56,458 nucleotides of DNA from Verrucomicrobiota bacterium (GTDB taxonomy: Bacteria > Verrucomicrobiota > Verrucomicrobiia > Verrucomicrobiales > DEV007). Positions 34,656 to 43,174 of the stretch are shown piece by piece. Positions within the stretch are counted from its first letter, which is position 1. Each line of letters opens with the position of its first letter. Location of the stretch: contig JAGWVU010000031.1 of assembly GCA_018970725.1 (NCBI GenBank), positions 1-56,458 on the forward strand, in the 5' to 3' direction. The notes beneath the pieces were generated by a model, which was not told where the DNA came from, searched no databases, and saw nothing but the letters and a program-made list of their open reading frames with translations. Both the position numbers and the translations under genes were made by a program.

Positions 34656-36809
34656 ATGGCCTTCCCCTCCCCACGTCCGCTCCTGACTTGGCTCTGGTTG
34701 CTGGCCGGAACCCTGCCCCTCCATCCGGGGGACGCGTGGGCGGATGTCATCAGGCCTTCCTCTCCCCCGGTGAACACCGAAACCCGTCCCCGCGGCCGGG
34801 ACCGGCGTGACCCGGAGCCCCCCACCCTGCCCACCCGGGAAGATCGTCTCCCCGTCGTGGAACCGAAGCGTTTCAAACTGCTCCGGGGGGAAACCCTCGA
34901 AATCACCTTGGATTCCGTCGAGGATCCCTTCTCCCAACGAGTCCGCTTCTTCATCCGGGACCAACCCGCGGCGGGTCTTCTTTCCGAGCCCCGGGAATCC
35001 GCGGAGGACTTCTCCACGGCCACCGTCACCTACCGGTCGGATCCGGACTCCAAGGTCGCCACGGACCAATTCACCTTCGCCGCCCAATACCCGGCCGGAC
35101 GCGTCTCCGCCGCCGCCCCGGTCGTCCTTGAGATCATCGACCCCGCTCCCCTGATCGCTTGCGTCTCCACGCTCGATTTCGGGAAGACCTATCCCGGAAC
35201 CAGCTCGGTCCGCATCCTTGTCCTGACAAACAAGGGGACCGCCCCCTTCGAAATGATCCCGGAACTTCCCCCGCCTTGGAAATGGATCCCCGCGGAGGAC
35301 CAAACCACCCTGCGCCTTGCGCCCGGCCAATCCGCGCCGGTCACCTTCGGCTTTTTCCCGGAAGAGCCTGGCGATGCCGTCTTTCGTCTCGCCCTGCCCA
35401 CGGGAGCGACGGACAAACCGGGCATCCTGTTCACCGGCAAGGGCGTTGTGCCGTTCGTGCTGGGATCACCGGACCTCGCCCTCACCCTCGAGCCCGCGAG
35501 CCGCCTGCGGGCGGGAACTGTGGCCCTGTCCAATCCGGAAACCGAGGGCGTCTCGGTGACCGTGCACGGAGGCTCGCGGATTCAAGCACCGGCCGGGAAC
35601 CGCCTTTGGCTGGAGCCGGAGCGGCGTGAGGAACTGCGGCTCGTCCTCCCGCCGGAGGATGCCTCGGCGTTCACCGGGGAGGTCCGCATCGAGGCCAACG
35701 GCTTTGCACGGGTTCTCACCGTGCACGCGGATCCGCTCCCCGGTTTTCTCGCCCTGTCCGGGGTGGCCGCCGATCAATCGATCCAGTGCGGTCAGGTCCT
35801 CGTGGGCCGGGAAGCGGCGTTTTCCATCCGGCTGAAAAACGTCGGCGGCCAACCCCTCGCGGTCCGCGCCTCGGGTCCGAAACCTCCGTTCCTCCTCGAC
35901 GTCGCCCCCGCGGATCCGGCCCCGGCCTGGACCCTGCCGCCCGGAGCCGAAACGGAACTCCGGCTCCGCTTTGCCCCCGGGGAGGCCGGCCTCTTCCGCG
36001 ACCGCCTCGTGCTCACCGCCCCCGGACAGGAATTCGCCCTCCGGTTGCACGGCGAATCCCTCGCCCCACCATCCCCTCCCGGGGTGGAGGCGACCGCCGC
36101 CGCCAACCTCTCCGGAACCATCCCGCAAGGCATGCGGGCCTCTCCGCAGGGAAATCCGACCCCCGGCCAGGCCGCTCCCGGCTCGGCTCCAGCCACGGAC
36201 TACCATGAGCTGCTTGGTGCCAAGACCGATCCCCCGGCCAGCGTGGCCACCCCGGCCGGGCGGGAAATCATTGCCTCGGAAGCCCCGGGCTCGGTGACGG
36301 GGCGCAACGGAGCGATTCCCCTGCCGGCGATGATCTCGCTGGACGGTCTCCTCGCCTTCAGCCCGCACAAGCTCAAGACGGATGTCAAACTGCCACGGGT
36401 GCCGGTCTTCGCCGTCCGGGAAACCACCGCCCACAGCGCCCGGCTCGTCTGGCGCCAGCCACAGGGGAATTCCGAGGGCTACGAAGTGGAAACGCGCCTC
36501 ACCGTTTTCAACGGCGCGAAACAACGGCTGGAGTGCGTTTGGGTCCCCACGAAGAAGGTCCGGTTCTCCCTCGCCGACGGCGTCGTGACCGCGGAAGTCT
36601 CCGGCCTCCAACCCGAGTCCTACCATCTCTTCCGGATCTTCACCCTGGGAGCGGACGGGACCAACAGCCTGCCCTCACGGGAATTGGGCGCGCGCACCAA
36701 ACGCGCCACCCTCTCCACCGGCACCATCATCAACCTCGGCGTGGCCGGTCTGGTGATCGGCGGCGGGATCGCCATCTTCACGATGCTGCGCCGCGAGCGG
36801 CTCCTTTGA
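34656..36809 (+). CDS. Large exported Ig/HYDIN-like repeat protein with fibronectin type III domain and C-terminal anchor
   Basis: 717 residues, no known specific function. Signal peptide (LLTWLWLLAGTLPLHPGDAWA), then a Pro/Arg-rich stretch, followed by several beta-sandwich units. LDFGKTYPGTSSVRILVLTN and QCGQVLVGREAAFSIRLKNV are typical ASPM/HYDIN-like or choice-of-anchor domains. Around 590-690 a fibronectin type III domain is seen (TTAHSARLVWRQPQGNSEGY to YHLFRIFTLGADG). The C-terminus has one membrane helix (GTIINLGVAGLVIGGGIAIF) and a basic tail, so the protein is held in the membrane with most of it outside the cytoplasm. It overlaps the convergent NUDIX gene by 32 bases. An adhesion or envelope-structure role is inference. 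Confidence 0.78.
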   Translation: MAFPSPRPLLTWLWLLAGTLPLHPGDAWADVIRPSSPPVNTETRPRGRDRRDPEPPTLPTREDRLPVVEPKRFKLLRGETLEITLDSVEDPFSQRVRFFIRDQPAAGLLSEPRESAEDFSTATVTYRSDPDSKVATDQFTFAAQYPAGRVSAAAPVVLEIIDPAPLIACVSTLDFGKTYPGTSSVRILVLTNKGTAPFEMIPELPPPWKWIPAEDQTTLRLAPGQSAPVTFGFFPEEPGDAVFRLALPTGATDKPGILFTGKGVVPFVLGSPDLALTLEPASRLRAGTVALSNPETEGVSVTVHGGSRIQAPAGNRLWLEPERREELRLVLPPEDASAFTGEVRIEANGFARVLTVHADPLPGFLALSGVAADQSIQCGQVLVGREAAFSIRLKNVGGQPLAVRASGPKPPFLLDVAPADPAPAWTLPPGAETELRLRFAPGEAGLFRDRLVLTAPGQEFALRLHGESLAPPSPPGVEATAAANLSGTIPQGMRASPQGNPTPGQAAPGSAPATDYHELLGAKTDPPASVATPAGREIIASEAPGSVTGRNGAIPLPAMISLDGLLAFSPHKLKTDVKLPRVPVFAVRETTAHSARLVWRQPQGNSEGYEVETRLTVFNGAKQRLECVWVPTKKVRFSLADGVVTAEVSGLQPESYHLFRIFTLGADGTNSLPSRELGARTKRATLSTGTIINLGVAGLVIGGGIAIFTMLRRERLL

Positions 36810-37296
36810 GCGCTTCTTTCCGGGCCTCCCGGAAGCGAACCTCACGCCAGAGCAACGCGTCGCCATCGAAGAGAAAGAGGGCCTCGACCACCTGCCCGTC
36901 GAGCACCTCGCGCAGCCAGTAACGGTCATCCGCCCACATCTCGTCGAACGGAATCCCGTCGAGGGGAAACCAGAGCGGCGCGGCCTCGGCGGTCTCGGTG
37001 GGTGTTCCGGAAAATGCGAACGCGCGAAACACGACGACGTGCAAGGCCAAGCCGTCGACGAACCGGAAACGGAGGACGCCCATCTCCTCGCAATCGGCCG
37101 GATCGACTTCCACCTGCAATTCCTCGCGGGTCTCCCTCACGGCCGCCTGCAACGCGGTTTCCCCGGGCTCGAGTTTGCCGCCGGGTCCATTGATCTTGCC
37201 CTGGCCCAGCCCGGTTTTCTTGTGGATGAGCAAGACCTGGCCCTCCTTGACGAGAAACAGGAGCGTGGCCCGTATCATGTCAGGGTCGGAAGGCAT
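36778..37296 (-). CDS. NUDIX hydrolase, MutT/MTH1-like (8-oxo-dGTP diphosphatase type)
   Basis: 172 residues. The Nudix box GGKLEPGETALQAAVRETRE plus EEL keeps the catalytic Glu pattern (REtrEE); only the last Gly is replaced. The flanking sequence is strongly like vertebrate NUDT1 and its bacterial relatives: LIHKKTGLGQGKINGPG before the box and FDEMWADDRYWLREVLDGQ after it. NUDT1-type enzymes remove oxidised purine nucleotides. ATG at 37296 chosen; ATG at 37278 is an alternative. It begins four bases after the protease stop and closes the lpxC-led unit. The 3' end overlaps the convergent gene by 32 bases. Confidence 0.88.
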   Translation of the reverse strand: MPSDPDMIRATLLFLVKEGQVLLIHKKTGLGQGKINGPGGKLEPGETALQAAVRETREELQVEVDPADCEEMGVLRFRFVDGLALHVVVFRAFAFSGTPTETAEAAPLWFPLDGIPFDEMWADDRYWLREVLDGQVVEALFLFDGDALLWREVRFREARKEALKGAARGAAS

Positions 37297-37300
37297 CGGT

Positions 37301-40300
37301 TCAGGGGAGGAGGACGCGGTAATAACGCCGCGGTTTGTTGATAGCGTTGCGGTCGATCCAAGTCGTCTGCGGGCCGGTGGCGGTGATGGTCCCGGGATAT
37401 CGGGTCCAACTCCCGAGATCCTCGCTATGCTCGATCCAATATTCATTACCCGCCACCGAGGGAAACCGCAGGGTGGTGAGGGTTCCGGCCCGCTCCACCG
37501 TGACTTGCGGAATCACCATGGGGACCTCGTCCGAAGTGCCGAACCAGGACTCGAGATCTTCATGGATGCCATCGCCATCGAGATCCCGATACACGGCGAA
37601 GCGGTCGACCAATCCGAGATCCAGACCGGCGGAAAGATAGGCGTCCTTGGCATAAACCCATTTCAGGGTATGCGCCCCCGGAGGCACCAGAAACGCCATC
37701 CGCCGCCATCCGGTCTCCCCGCTGATCGCCGCCTTCTCCACGTCATCCACACAGAACCTCAAGAGATCACAATCCGTTTCCGAGGAGACACCCCAATAAA
37801 AGACCACCTTGCACGGCCCCGTCACCCCGGTGCTCATGACACTGCTCCCTTCGTCGCTGATCTCACCGGAACGCGCCGCGTCCTTGCCGTCCGTGGTATA
37901 TTGGGACTGCGGAATCCAGGGCAGGTCTCCTGACGTGGCCACGACTTGTTGCGGAGCATCGATCGCATCCGCCAGCCCCGCTTCCAAGGTCCCCACTTGC
38001 AGCGTCACACTTTTGGAGGCGGTGCCCGCGGAATTGGTGGACTGCAACGTCAGCGGATAGGTTCCCACGGCGGACGCCGTCCCGTAGATGAGCCCGGTGG
38101 GACCATGCAAGGTCACTCCCGCCGGCAAACCGGAGGCGGCGAATCCGGTGGGCGCATGGGTCGCCTCCACGGAACGCCGGAAATAAATGCCGCGGTAGGC
38201 TTGGATCACATCCGTGAGGATCCCGGGCACCGCGGAAGTCGGCGTGATCTCAACCTGATCGATCCATCCTTTATCCTGCCCCCGGGCGGTGGCCGGGTCC
38301 TTGGTGTAATAGATATCCACATTGTGCGGCCCGTCCCCGACATAGGTGGAGGCGGCTTTCCAGTCCACCTCACCCGTGATGAAGTCCTTCACCAATCCGT
38401 CCACCACGAGCACCAGGTAATCCCCGTTTTTCTCCGAGGACACCTTCCACTGGAAGTCCAGTCTGGCCGGACCGTTCACCGTGAATTCAATTCCGGAATA
38501 CTCCTCGTTCTTCACCGGCAGGGTCTCGATGGCATCCACGCCATCCTTCGTCACGGAAGTTTGCCTGACAGGGTCTCCATACCCGAAAGGAATGATTTTG
38601 AGCGTGGCAGGTTGGTCGACCGCCTCGGACAAGGCGGGCGCGGACGGGAGGATATAGTAAATGGCGTATTCCGCCCCCATCCCCGCGCCATTGACCGCCG
38701 CTTGATACCCGTCGGAAATCCCGGATTCCAACGGGGTCCCGGAAATCAGGCCGGTGCTCGTGTTGACACTGAGCCCCGGGGGGAGGCCGGGGAAATACAG
38801 CCGGCCCGCATCATAACTGGTGGGAAAACCCGAGGCGGTGATCTGATGTTCCAGTTTCCACTGCTCCCGCCCCACGATGAGCCAGTTCGAGGTGATCTTG
38901 GGCACGGCCAGGGCCGGGCTGGAGGTGGTCCCGTGAAACGTCACCGTGACTTGATCCAGGGTGCCCACATGGTCCGCTGCCCGGTCGAACACTTCCAACT
39001 TCCAATCGCCCCGGGATTGTTCCCCCCGATAATGGGTGCTCAGGAAAGTCCAATCGAGGTTCACCGCGATGTCATTGGATCGATCCCGGGCCAGGGTGGA
39101 AACCACGCCGCTGGGTGAGGTGAGGCGCCACTCCAGATTCCCCGCACGGGGATGCGTCGCCTTGACCTTCACGGTGACATGCTCCAGACGCAGGTTGTCC
39201 CCGTCCGGAACGGTGAGCACCCGGGAAAGCCCGGCTTCATCCGCGTCCGGGATGGCTTGCGCCGGCCCTGTCCAGGAAACCGCGCGGGTTTGCAGAGCGG
39301 CCAGGTTCGTCCAACCGGCGGCCAGGGTGCAGGCCGCCGCCGCGTTCACCAGGCCGGCGCCGTAACGGTGATGGAAGTGAAACCCGGCCCCGTTGACCGA
39401 CCACCCGCTGTTATATTGGTCGTTTTGCACGGCGGTGCGCACCAGGATTTCCTGCACGTCCCGATAGGTCAGGTTCGGATTCGCCTGAAGCATCAGCGCG
39501 ATCACACCCGCCACCGTGGGCGTCGCGGAGGAGGTGCCTCCGAACGTATTGGTATAACTGGTGTCCGCAAAGTCAGGGTATTCCACCAACCCTCCATCCT
39601 CGTTGTAACCGTTCGCGCCGGTCTGATCGGTGGTGGTGATCCCCTGGTTCCCCCCGTTGGAGGGCGCGCACACCAAAATGTTGGCTCCCGGCTCACTGTA
39701 ATACGAGGGCCGGCCACCATCATTGATTGCGGAGACCGCGATCACTTCCGGCTGGTTCGCCCACCCGTTGTAGTTCGAGTCGTCCCCGGCCCAATTCCCG
39801 TTCCCCGCCGCCCACAGCAAAATCGTCCCCTTCCCGCCCCGCCCGCCCGCCGCCGCCTGACGGATCGCCGCCAGAGCCAGCGGCCCCGGCCCTTCCGCCC
39901 CGATCCCGGTATCAAACGGGCCCCAACTGTTACTCTTGATCGCGATAGCCTCCTGCCGGAACAGGATCGCGTCCGCGTCCTCGGCATCCGTGGTGGGCTC
40001 CGCGATCAAGCGCAACCCGGCCAGCCTCGCTTCCGGAGCGCTCCCCGTGCCGCCCGCTCCATTGTTTCCCCGCGCCGCCGCGACCCCGGCACACGCGGTC
40101 CCGTGAAAGTCCCCGGGCCCCGGGGAGGGATCCGCGTCATCGCCGTTGAAATCATGGCTGTTGGCAAGGTCCGCGTTGGCCGAGAGATCGGGATGTTGCA
40201 GCGCCACCCCGTCATCGACGATCCCGATGATCACCCCGTTGCCCTTGTAAGTGTCCCACGCGGGAACCACATTGACATCGATGCCGCTTTTGCCGTCGTT

Positions 40301-40786
40301 TTGGCCCGTGTTGCGGAGGTGCCACTGGTAGCCGGCGTTCCCGGGGTCATGGGTGAACAACGGGTCGTTGGGCACCCAGAGCCGCGCCCATTGGCGGGCC
40401 AGCATCGGCTCGGCGGAACGCACCCCGGGGACGCGGCGGATCGCGGCGGATCCGGCCAAGGCGGCGTCCGGCGGCCCGGCAAAGTCGATCACCGCATAAC
40501 CTTCATGCCGGGACGCCTTCACGACGCCAGGCAGGGCGCGCAAGGCGGTCAAGGGATCGGCCCCGGGTTGCACCTCCACCAGGACCTGACGGCTGAGCCA
40601 TCGGCGCGTCGTCTCGTTGCGGACGGTCCCGCGCTCGTAAAAAACCCAGGCCCCGCCCGGTCCCGCCTCCGCCGGAGCCCGCTCGAAAGATTTCGCACCG
40701 AGCACGAGCTGGGCCATGGCCGGCGGGGTCATCGCCAGCAGGCCGGTCATCCAGACCACAAGGGAAATGGAGCGGGACCAAGGCAT
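37301..40786 (-). CDS. Large secreted S8 subtilisin-like protease with P-domain and Ig-like repeats
   Basis: 1161 residues. Signal peptide to about residue 25 (PPAMAQ), an inhibitor-like propeptide, then the peptidase domain: Asp191 (IGIVDDGVALQHPD), His228 (DFHGTACAGVAAARG), oxyanion Asn near 329 (WAAGNGN) and Ser419 (FGGTSSATPTVAGV). A proprotein-convertase P-domain covers about 500-635 (LEHVTVKVKATHPRAGNLEW; GDWKLEVFDRAADHVGTLDQ). The rest holds putative Ig-fold repeats (GLSVNTSTGLISGTPLESGI; LHGPTGLIYGTASAVGTYPL) and related beta domains. This kexin-like layout is frequent in large exported PVC proteases. It follows lpxA by 69 bases on the same strand. Ig repeats may attach it to the surface. 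Confidence 0.92.
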   Translation of the reverse strand: MPWSRSISLVVWMTGLLAMTPPAMAQLVLGAKSFERAPAEAGPGGAWVFYERGTVRNETTRRWLSRQVLVEVQPGADPLTALRALPGVVKASRHEGYAVIDFAGPPDAALAGSAAIRRVPGVRSAEPMLARQWARLWVPNDPLFTHDPGNAGYQWHLRNTGQNDGKSGIDVNVVPAWDTYKGNGVIIGIVDDGVALQHPDLSANADLANSHDFNGDDADPSPGPGDFHGTACAGVAAARGNNGAGGTGSAPEARLAGLRLIAEPTTDAEDADAILFRQEAIAIKSNSWGPFDTGIGAEGPGPLALAAIRQAAAGGRGGKGTILLWAAGNGNWAGDDSNYNGWANQPEVIAVSAINDGGRPSYYSEPGANILVCAPSNGGNQGITTTDQTGANGYNEDGGLVEYPDFADTSYTNTFGGTSSATPTVAGVIALMLQANPNLTYRDVQEILVRTAVQNDQYNSGWSVNGAGFHFHHRYGAGLVNAAAACTLAAGWTNLAALQTRAVSWTGPAQAIPDADEAGLSRVLTVPDGDNLRLEHVTVKVKATHPRAGNLEWRLTSPSGVVSTLARDRSNDIAVNLDWTFLSTHYRGEQSRGDWKLEVFDRAADHVGTLDQVTVTFHGTTSSPALAVPKITSNWLIVGREQWKLEHQITASGFPTSYDAGRLYFPGLPPGLSVNTSTGLISGTPLESGISDGYQAAVNGAGMGAEYAIYYILPSAPALSEAVDQPATLKIIPFGYGDPVRQTSVTKDGVDAIETLPVKNEEYSGIEFTVNGPARLDFQWKVSSEKNGDYLVLVVDGLVKDFITGEVDWKAASTYVGDGPHNVDIYYTKDPATARGQDKGWIDQVEITPTSAVPGILTDVIQAYRGIYFRRSVEATHAPTGFAASGLPAGVTLHGPTGLIYGTASAVGTYPLTLQSTNSAGTASKSVTLQVGTLEAGLADAIDAPQQVVATSGDLPWIPQSQYTTDGKDAARSGEISDEGSSVMSTGVTGPCKVVFYWGVSSETDCDLLRFCVDDVEKAAISGETGWRRMAFLVPPGAHTLKWVYAKDAYLSAGLDLGLVDRFAVYRDLDGDGIHEDLESWFGTSDEVPMVIPQVTVERAGTLTTLRFPSVAGNEYWIEHSEDLGSWTRYPGTITATGPQTTWIDRNAINKPRRYYRVLLP

Positions 40787-40855
40787 CGCGGAAAACGGGG
40801 GTGAGCTTGCCCGGTTCCAGCCCGCGCCGCAAGGCGAAAGACGCGGGAGAGCCGT

Positions 40856-41632
40856 TCAGCGGATGATCCCGCGGGAGCTGGACTCGACGAAGTGGATGAT
40901 CTCCGCCAGAAGCCCGTCCACATCCTCCAGAGCCCGCAGTTCCGCCAGGGCCTGCGGCGTGTTGAGGTCCTTGCGCCAAAGCGAGCGGTGCGCCTCCTTG
41001 ATCACGCGGACGGCGGCTTCGGAATACCCGTGCCGTTGCATCCCGACCGAGTTCACGCTGCGCACAGAGGCCGGGTTGCCATCGGCGATCATGTGGGGCG
41101 GGAGATCCTGAACGATCTTGGTGCATCCGCCGGTCATCGCTCCGCGGCCGATGTGGCAGAACTGATGGACCGCCGAGAGTCCTCCCAAAATCACATGATC
41201 ACCCACGATCACGTGCCCGGCGAGCGTCGCGTTGTTCGAGAAGATGCAGTGGTTCCCCACCTTGCAATCGTGCGCGATGTGGGCATAGGCGAGGAAGTTG
41301 TTGTGGCTGCCGATGACCGTCTTGTCCTCCCCGCCGGTGCCGCGGTGGACGGTGACGAACTCGCGGAAGGTGTTGCCCTGACCAATCTCGCAAAAGGTCG
41401 GTTCACCCTTGTATTTCAAATCCTGGGTTTGCTGGCCGATGGAGCCGAAGGCGAAGAAGCGGTTTCCCGCGCCCACGGTCAGCGGTCCGGCCAGGGTCAC
41501 GTGGTTTTGCAGCCAGCAACCATCCCCCAGACGCACCCCGGCATGGATCACACAGTAGGGACCGATCTCGACGTCCTCACCGATTTCCGCGGAGGGATCG
41601 AGCACCGCCGTGGGATGAATCCGTGATGCCAT
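40856..41632 (-). CDS. lpxA: UDP-N-acetylglucosamine acyltransferase
   Basis: 258 residues, the standard length. Left-handed beta-helix hexapeptide repeats from IHPTAVLDPSAEIGEDVEIG through NHCIFSNNATLAGHVIVGDH. The catalytic His is in HIAHDCKVGNH, and the conserved HRGT appears in FVTVHRGTGGEDKTVIG. The C-terminal helical domain (IKEAHRSLWRKDLNTPQALA) is complete. LpxA puts a 3-hydroxyacyl chain on UDP-GlcNAc as the first step of lipid A synthesis. It starts six bases after the LpxC-FabZ stop, in the correct functional neighbourhood. Its presence argues for an LPS-bearing outer membrane. Confidence 0.97.
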   Translation of the reverse strand: MASRIHPTAVLDPSAEIGEDVEIGPYCVIHAGVRLGDGCWLQNHVTLAGPLTVGAGNRFFAFGSIGQQTQDLKYKGEPTFCEIGQGNTFREFVTVHRGTGGEDKTVIGSHNNFLAYAHIAHDCKVGNHCIFSNNATLAGHVIVGDHVILGGLSAVHQFCHIGRGAMTGGCTKIVQDLPPHMIADGNPASVRSVNSVGMQRHGYSEAAVRVIKEAHRSLWRKDLNTPQALAELRALEDVDGLLAEIIHFVESSSRGIIR

Positions 41633-41638
41633 GCCCTT

Positions 41639-42961
41639 CTATCGGTCCATTAGCGCGAACTTCAACTCCGCGGTTGAAGCGATCTCGCCGTTCACGGTGC
41701 ATTTGCAAGCCGCCTGACCGATGTTTCGTTTCACCTTGAGGAACTCCGCCTCGATGACCAGGGTGTCCCCCGGCACCACCAGCCGGCGGAATTTCACGTC
41801 GTTGGCACTGACAAAGTAACCGATCTTGCCCTGATGTTCCGGCTTGCGCAGCATGATGATGCTCGCGACCTGGGCCATGGCCTCCACCTGCAGGACCCCG
41901 GGCATGACCGGGTGCCCCGGAAAGTGCCCTTGGAAATACGGCTCGTTGACGGTGATTTGTTTCACCCCGGTGCATCTCGCGTCGCCCTCGAAGTCGACGA
42001 TCCGGTCCACCATGAGGAACGGGTAACGATGCGGCAGGATCTGCATGATGTCCTCCACGTTGAGGATTCCCTTGCCGGTGGGCACAAAGACCGGTTTGGG
42101 AATGGCCGCCTCGATGGCGCTGTAGGCTTCCCACACCTTGCGTGCCATCTCCGTGTTCGGACGATGCCCCGGCTTGACCGCGATGACGTGCCCCATGATC
42201 CTCCGGCCGCCGAGCATGAGATCCCCGATGATGTCGAGGATCTTGTGCCGGACAAACTCGTCCTTGAAGCGGAGGGGTTCCTTGGTCATGACCTCCTGGT
42301 CGCGGATGACAACCGCGTTCTCGAGGCTCCCGCCCTTGATCAACCCCTTCTTCATGAGGGGCTCGACGTCCTCGTAATACACGAAGGTGCGGGCCGGGGC
42401 GATCTCCTTCTCATAACTCTCCGGCGTGATCTCGAAACTCTGGTATTGAGTGAACCGCCCCTGAGGCCCCATCTGCGTGCAACTGACACGGAAGTTCTTG
42501 TCCGGCACGATCGTGACCAACGATCCTCCCGGCGTCTCCAGATGGATCGGCTCGCGCACCTCGAAGACCTTGCGCAGCGGATCCTGCTTCTGGGCCCCGG
42601 CTTTTTTGATCAATTCCACGAAGGGCAGTGCGCTGCCGTCCGCGATCGGCGGCTCGTTTGCGTCCATCTCCACGATGGCGTTGTCGATCCCCATCCCGGT
42701 CAGGGCGGAAATCACATGTTCCACCGTATGCACCTTCACGCTGCCCTCTGCGATCGTGGTGGCCCGCTCCACTTCCTGGACACGGTCGATCGTGGCGGGG
42801 ATGAACGGGGCGTCCTCGAGGTCCACCCGGCGGAACTTGATCCCGTGGTTCGGCGGGGCCGGGCGCAGGGTGAGGGAGACTTTTTCCCCCGTGTGCAACG
42901 AGGTTCCCGCCAGCGTCGCGGCCTTGGCGAGAGTGTGTTGATGGTCGATCGGGCCTGCCAT
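41639..42961 (-). CDS. lpxC: Bifunctional UDP-3-O-acyl-N-acetylglucosamine deacetylase / 3-hydroxyacyl-ACP dehydratase (LpxC-FabZ fusion)
   Basis: 440 residues. LpxC part about 1-290: ATLAGTSLHTGEKVSLTLRP, the zinc His in TVEHVISALTGMG, and the second ligand region RHKILDIIGDLMLGG with catalytic His later in MGHVIAVKPGHR. FabZ part about 300-440: MQILPHRYPFLMVDRIVDF and the hot-dog active site FQGHFPGHPVMPGVLQVEAM. LpxC removes the acetyl group in the committed step of lipid A synthesis; FabZ dehydrates 3-hydroxyacyl-ACP, the same substrate pool LpxA uses. The fusion is known from Bacteroidetes, Chlamydiae-Verrucomicrobia and relatives, and supports the taxonomic guess. First gene of the unit lpxC-fabZ, lpxA, S8 protease, NUDIX. 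Confidence 0.96.
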   Translation of the reverse strand: MAGPIDHQHTLAKAATLAGTSLHTGEKVSLTLRPAPPNHGIKFRRVDLEDAPFIPATIDRVQEVERATTIAEGSVKVHTVEHVISALTGMGIDNAIVEMDANEPPIADGSALPFVELIKKAGAQKQDPLRKVFEVREPIHLETPGGSLVTIVPDKNFRVSCTQMGPQGRFTQYQSFEITPESYEKEIAPARTFVYYEDVEPLMKKGLIKGGSLENAVVIRDQEVMTKEPLRFKDEFVRHKILDIIGDLMLGGRRIMGHVIAVKPGHRPNTEMARKVWEAYSAIEAAIPKPVFVPTGKGILNVEDIMQILPHRYPFLMVDRIVDFEGDARCTGVKQITVNEPYFQGHFPGHPVMPGVLQVEAMAQVASIIMLRKPEHQGKIGYFVSANDVKFRRLVVPGDTLVIEAEFLKVKRNIGQAACKCTVNGEIASTAELKFALMDR

Positions 42962-42970
42962 AGCCCGCTC

Positions 42971-42998
42971 TAGTTAGGGAGGCGGGGCCGGGATTCAA
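42971..42998 (-). promoter_or_regulatory. Weak candidate promoter of the lpxC unit
   Basis: TTGAAT (42998-42993), 16 bases, TAACTA (42976-42971) on the minus strand, nine bases before the ATG at 42961. The -10 box is poor, but the spacing and short leader match the other candidates here. Confidence 0.3.
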
Positions 42999-43174
42999 GC
43001 GGCAAGTCGATTTTTCGTCGGCAAGGGTGGGGAAAGCGGGGGGGGCGGGCGGCGGACATCGCCCGGCGCGGATCGCTTGGATCCCGGGGAACGATGGATT
43101 TCCAAGGGAATCCGCAGGGCACGGACCACTTGTCATCCGGGCGGGATGCCCGATGGTGCGGGGGGACGCGGGTC

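Noticed and set aside
39152-40804. 550-codon plus-strand open frame opposite the S8 protease
   Set aside because: Arg/His/Pro-rich shadow; the opposite strand has the intact Asp/His/Ser triad.
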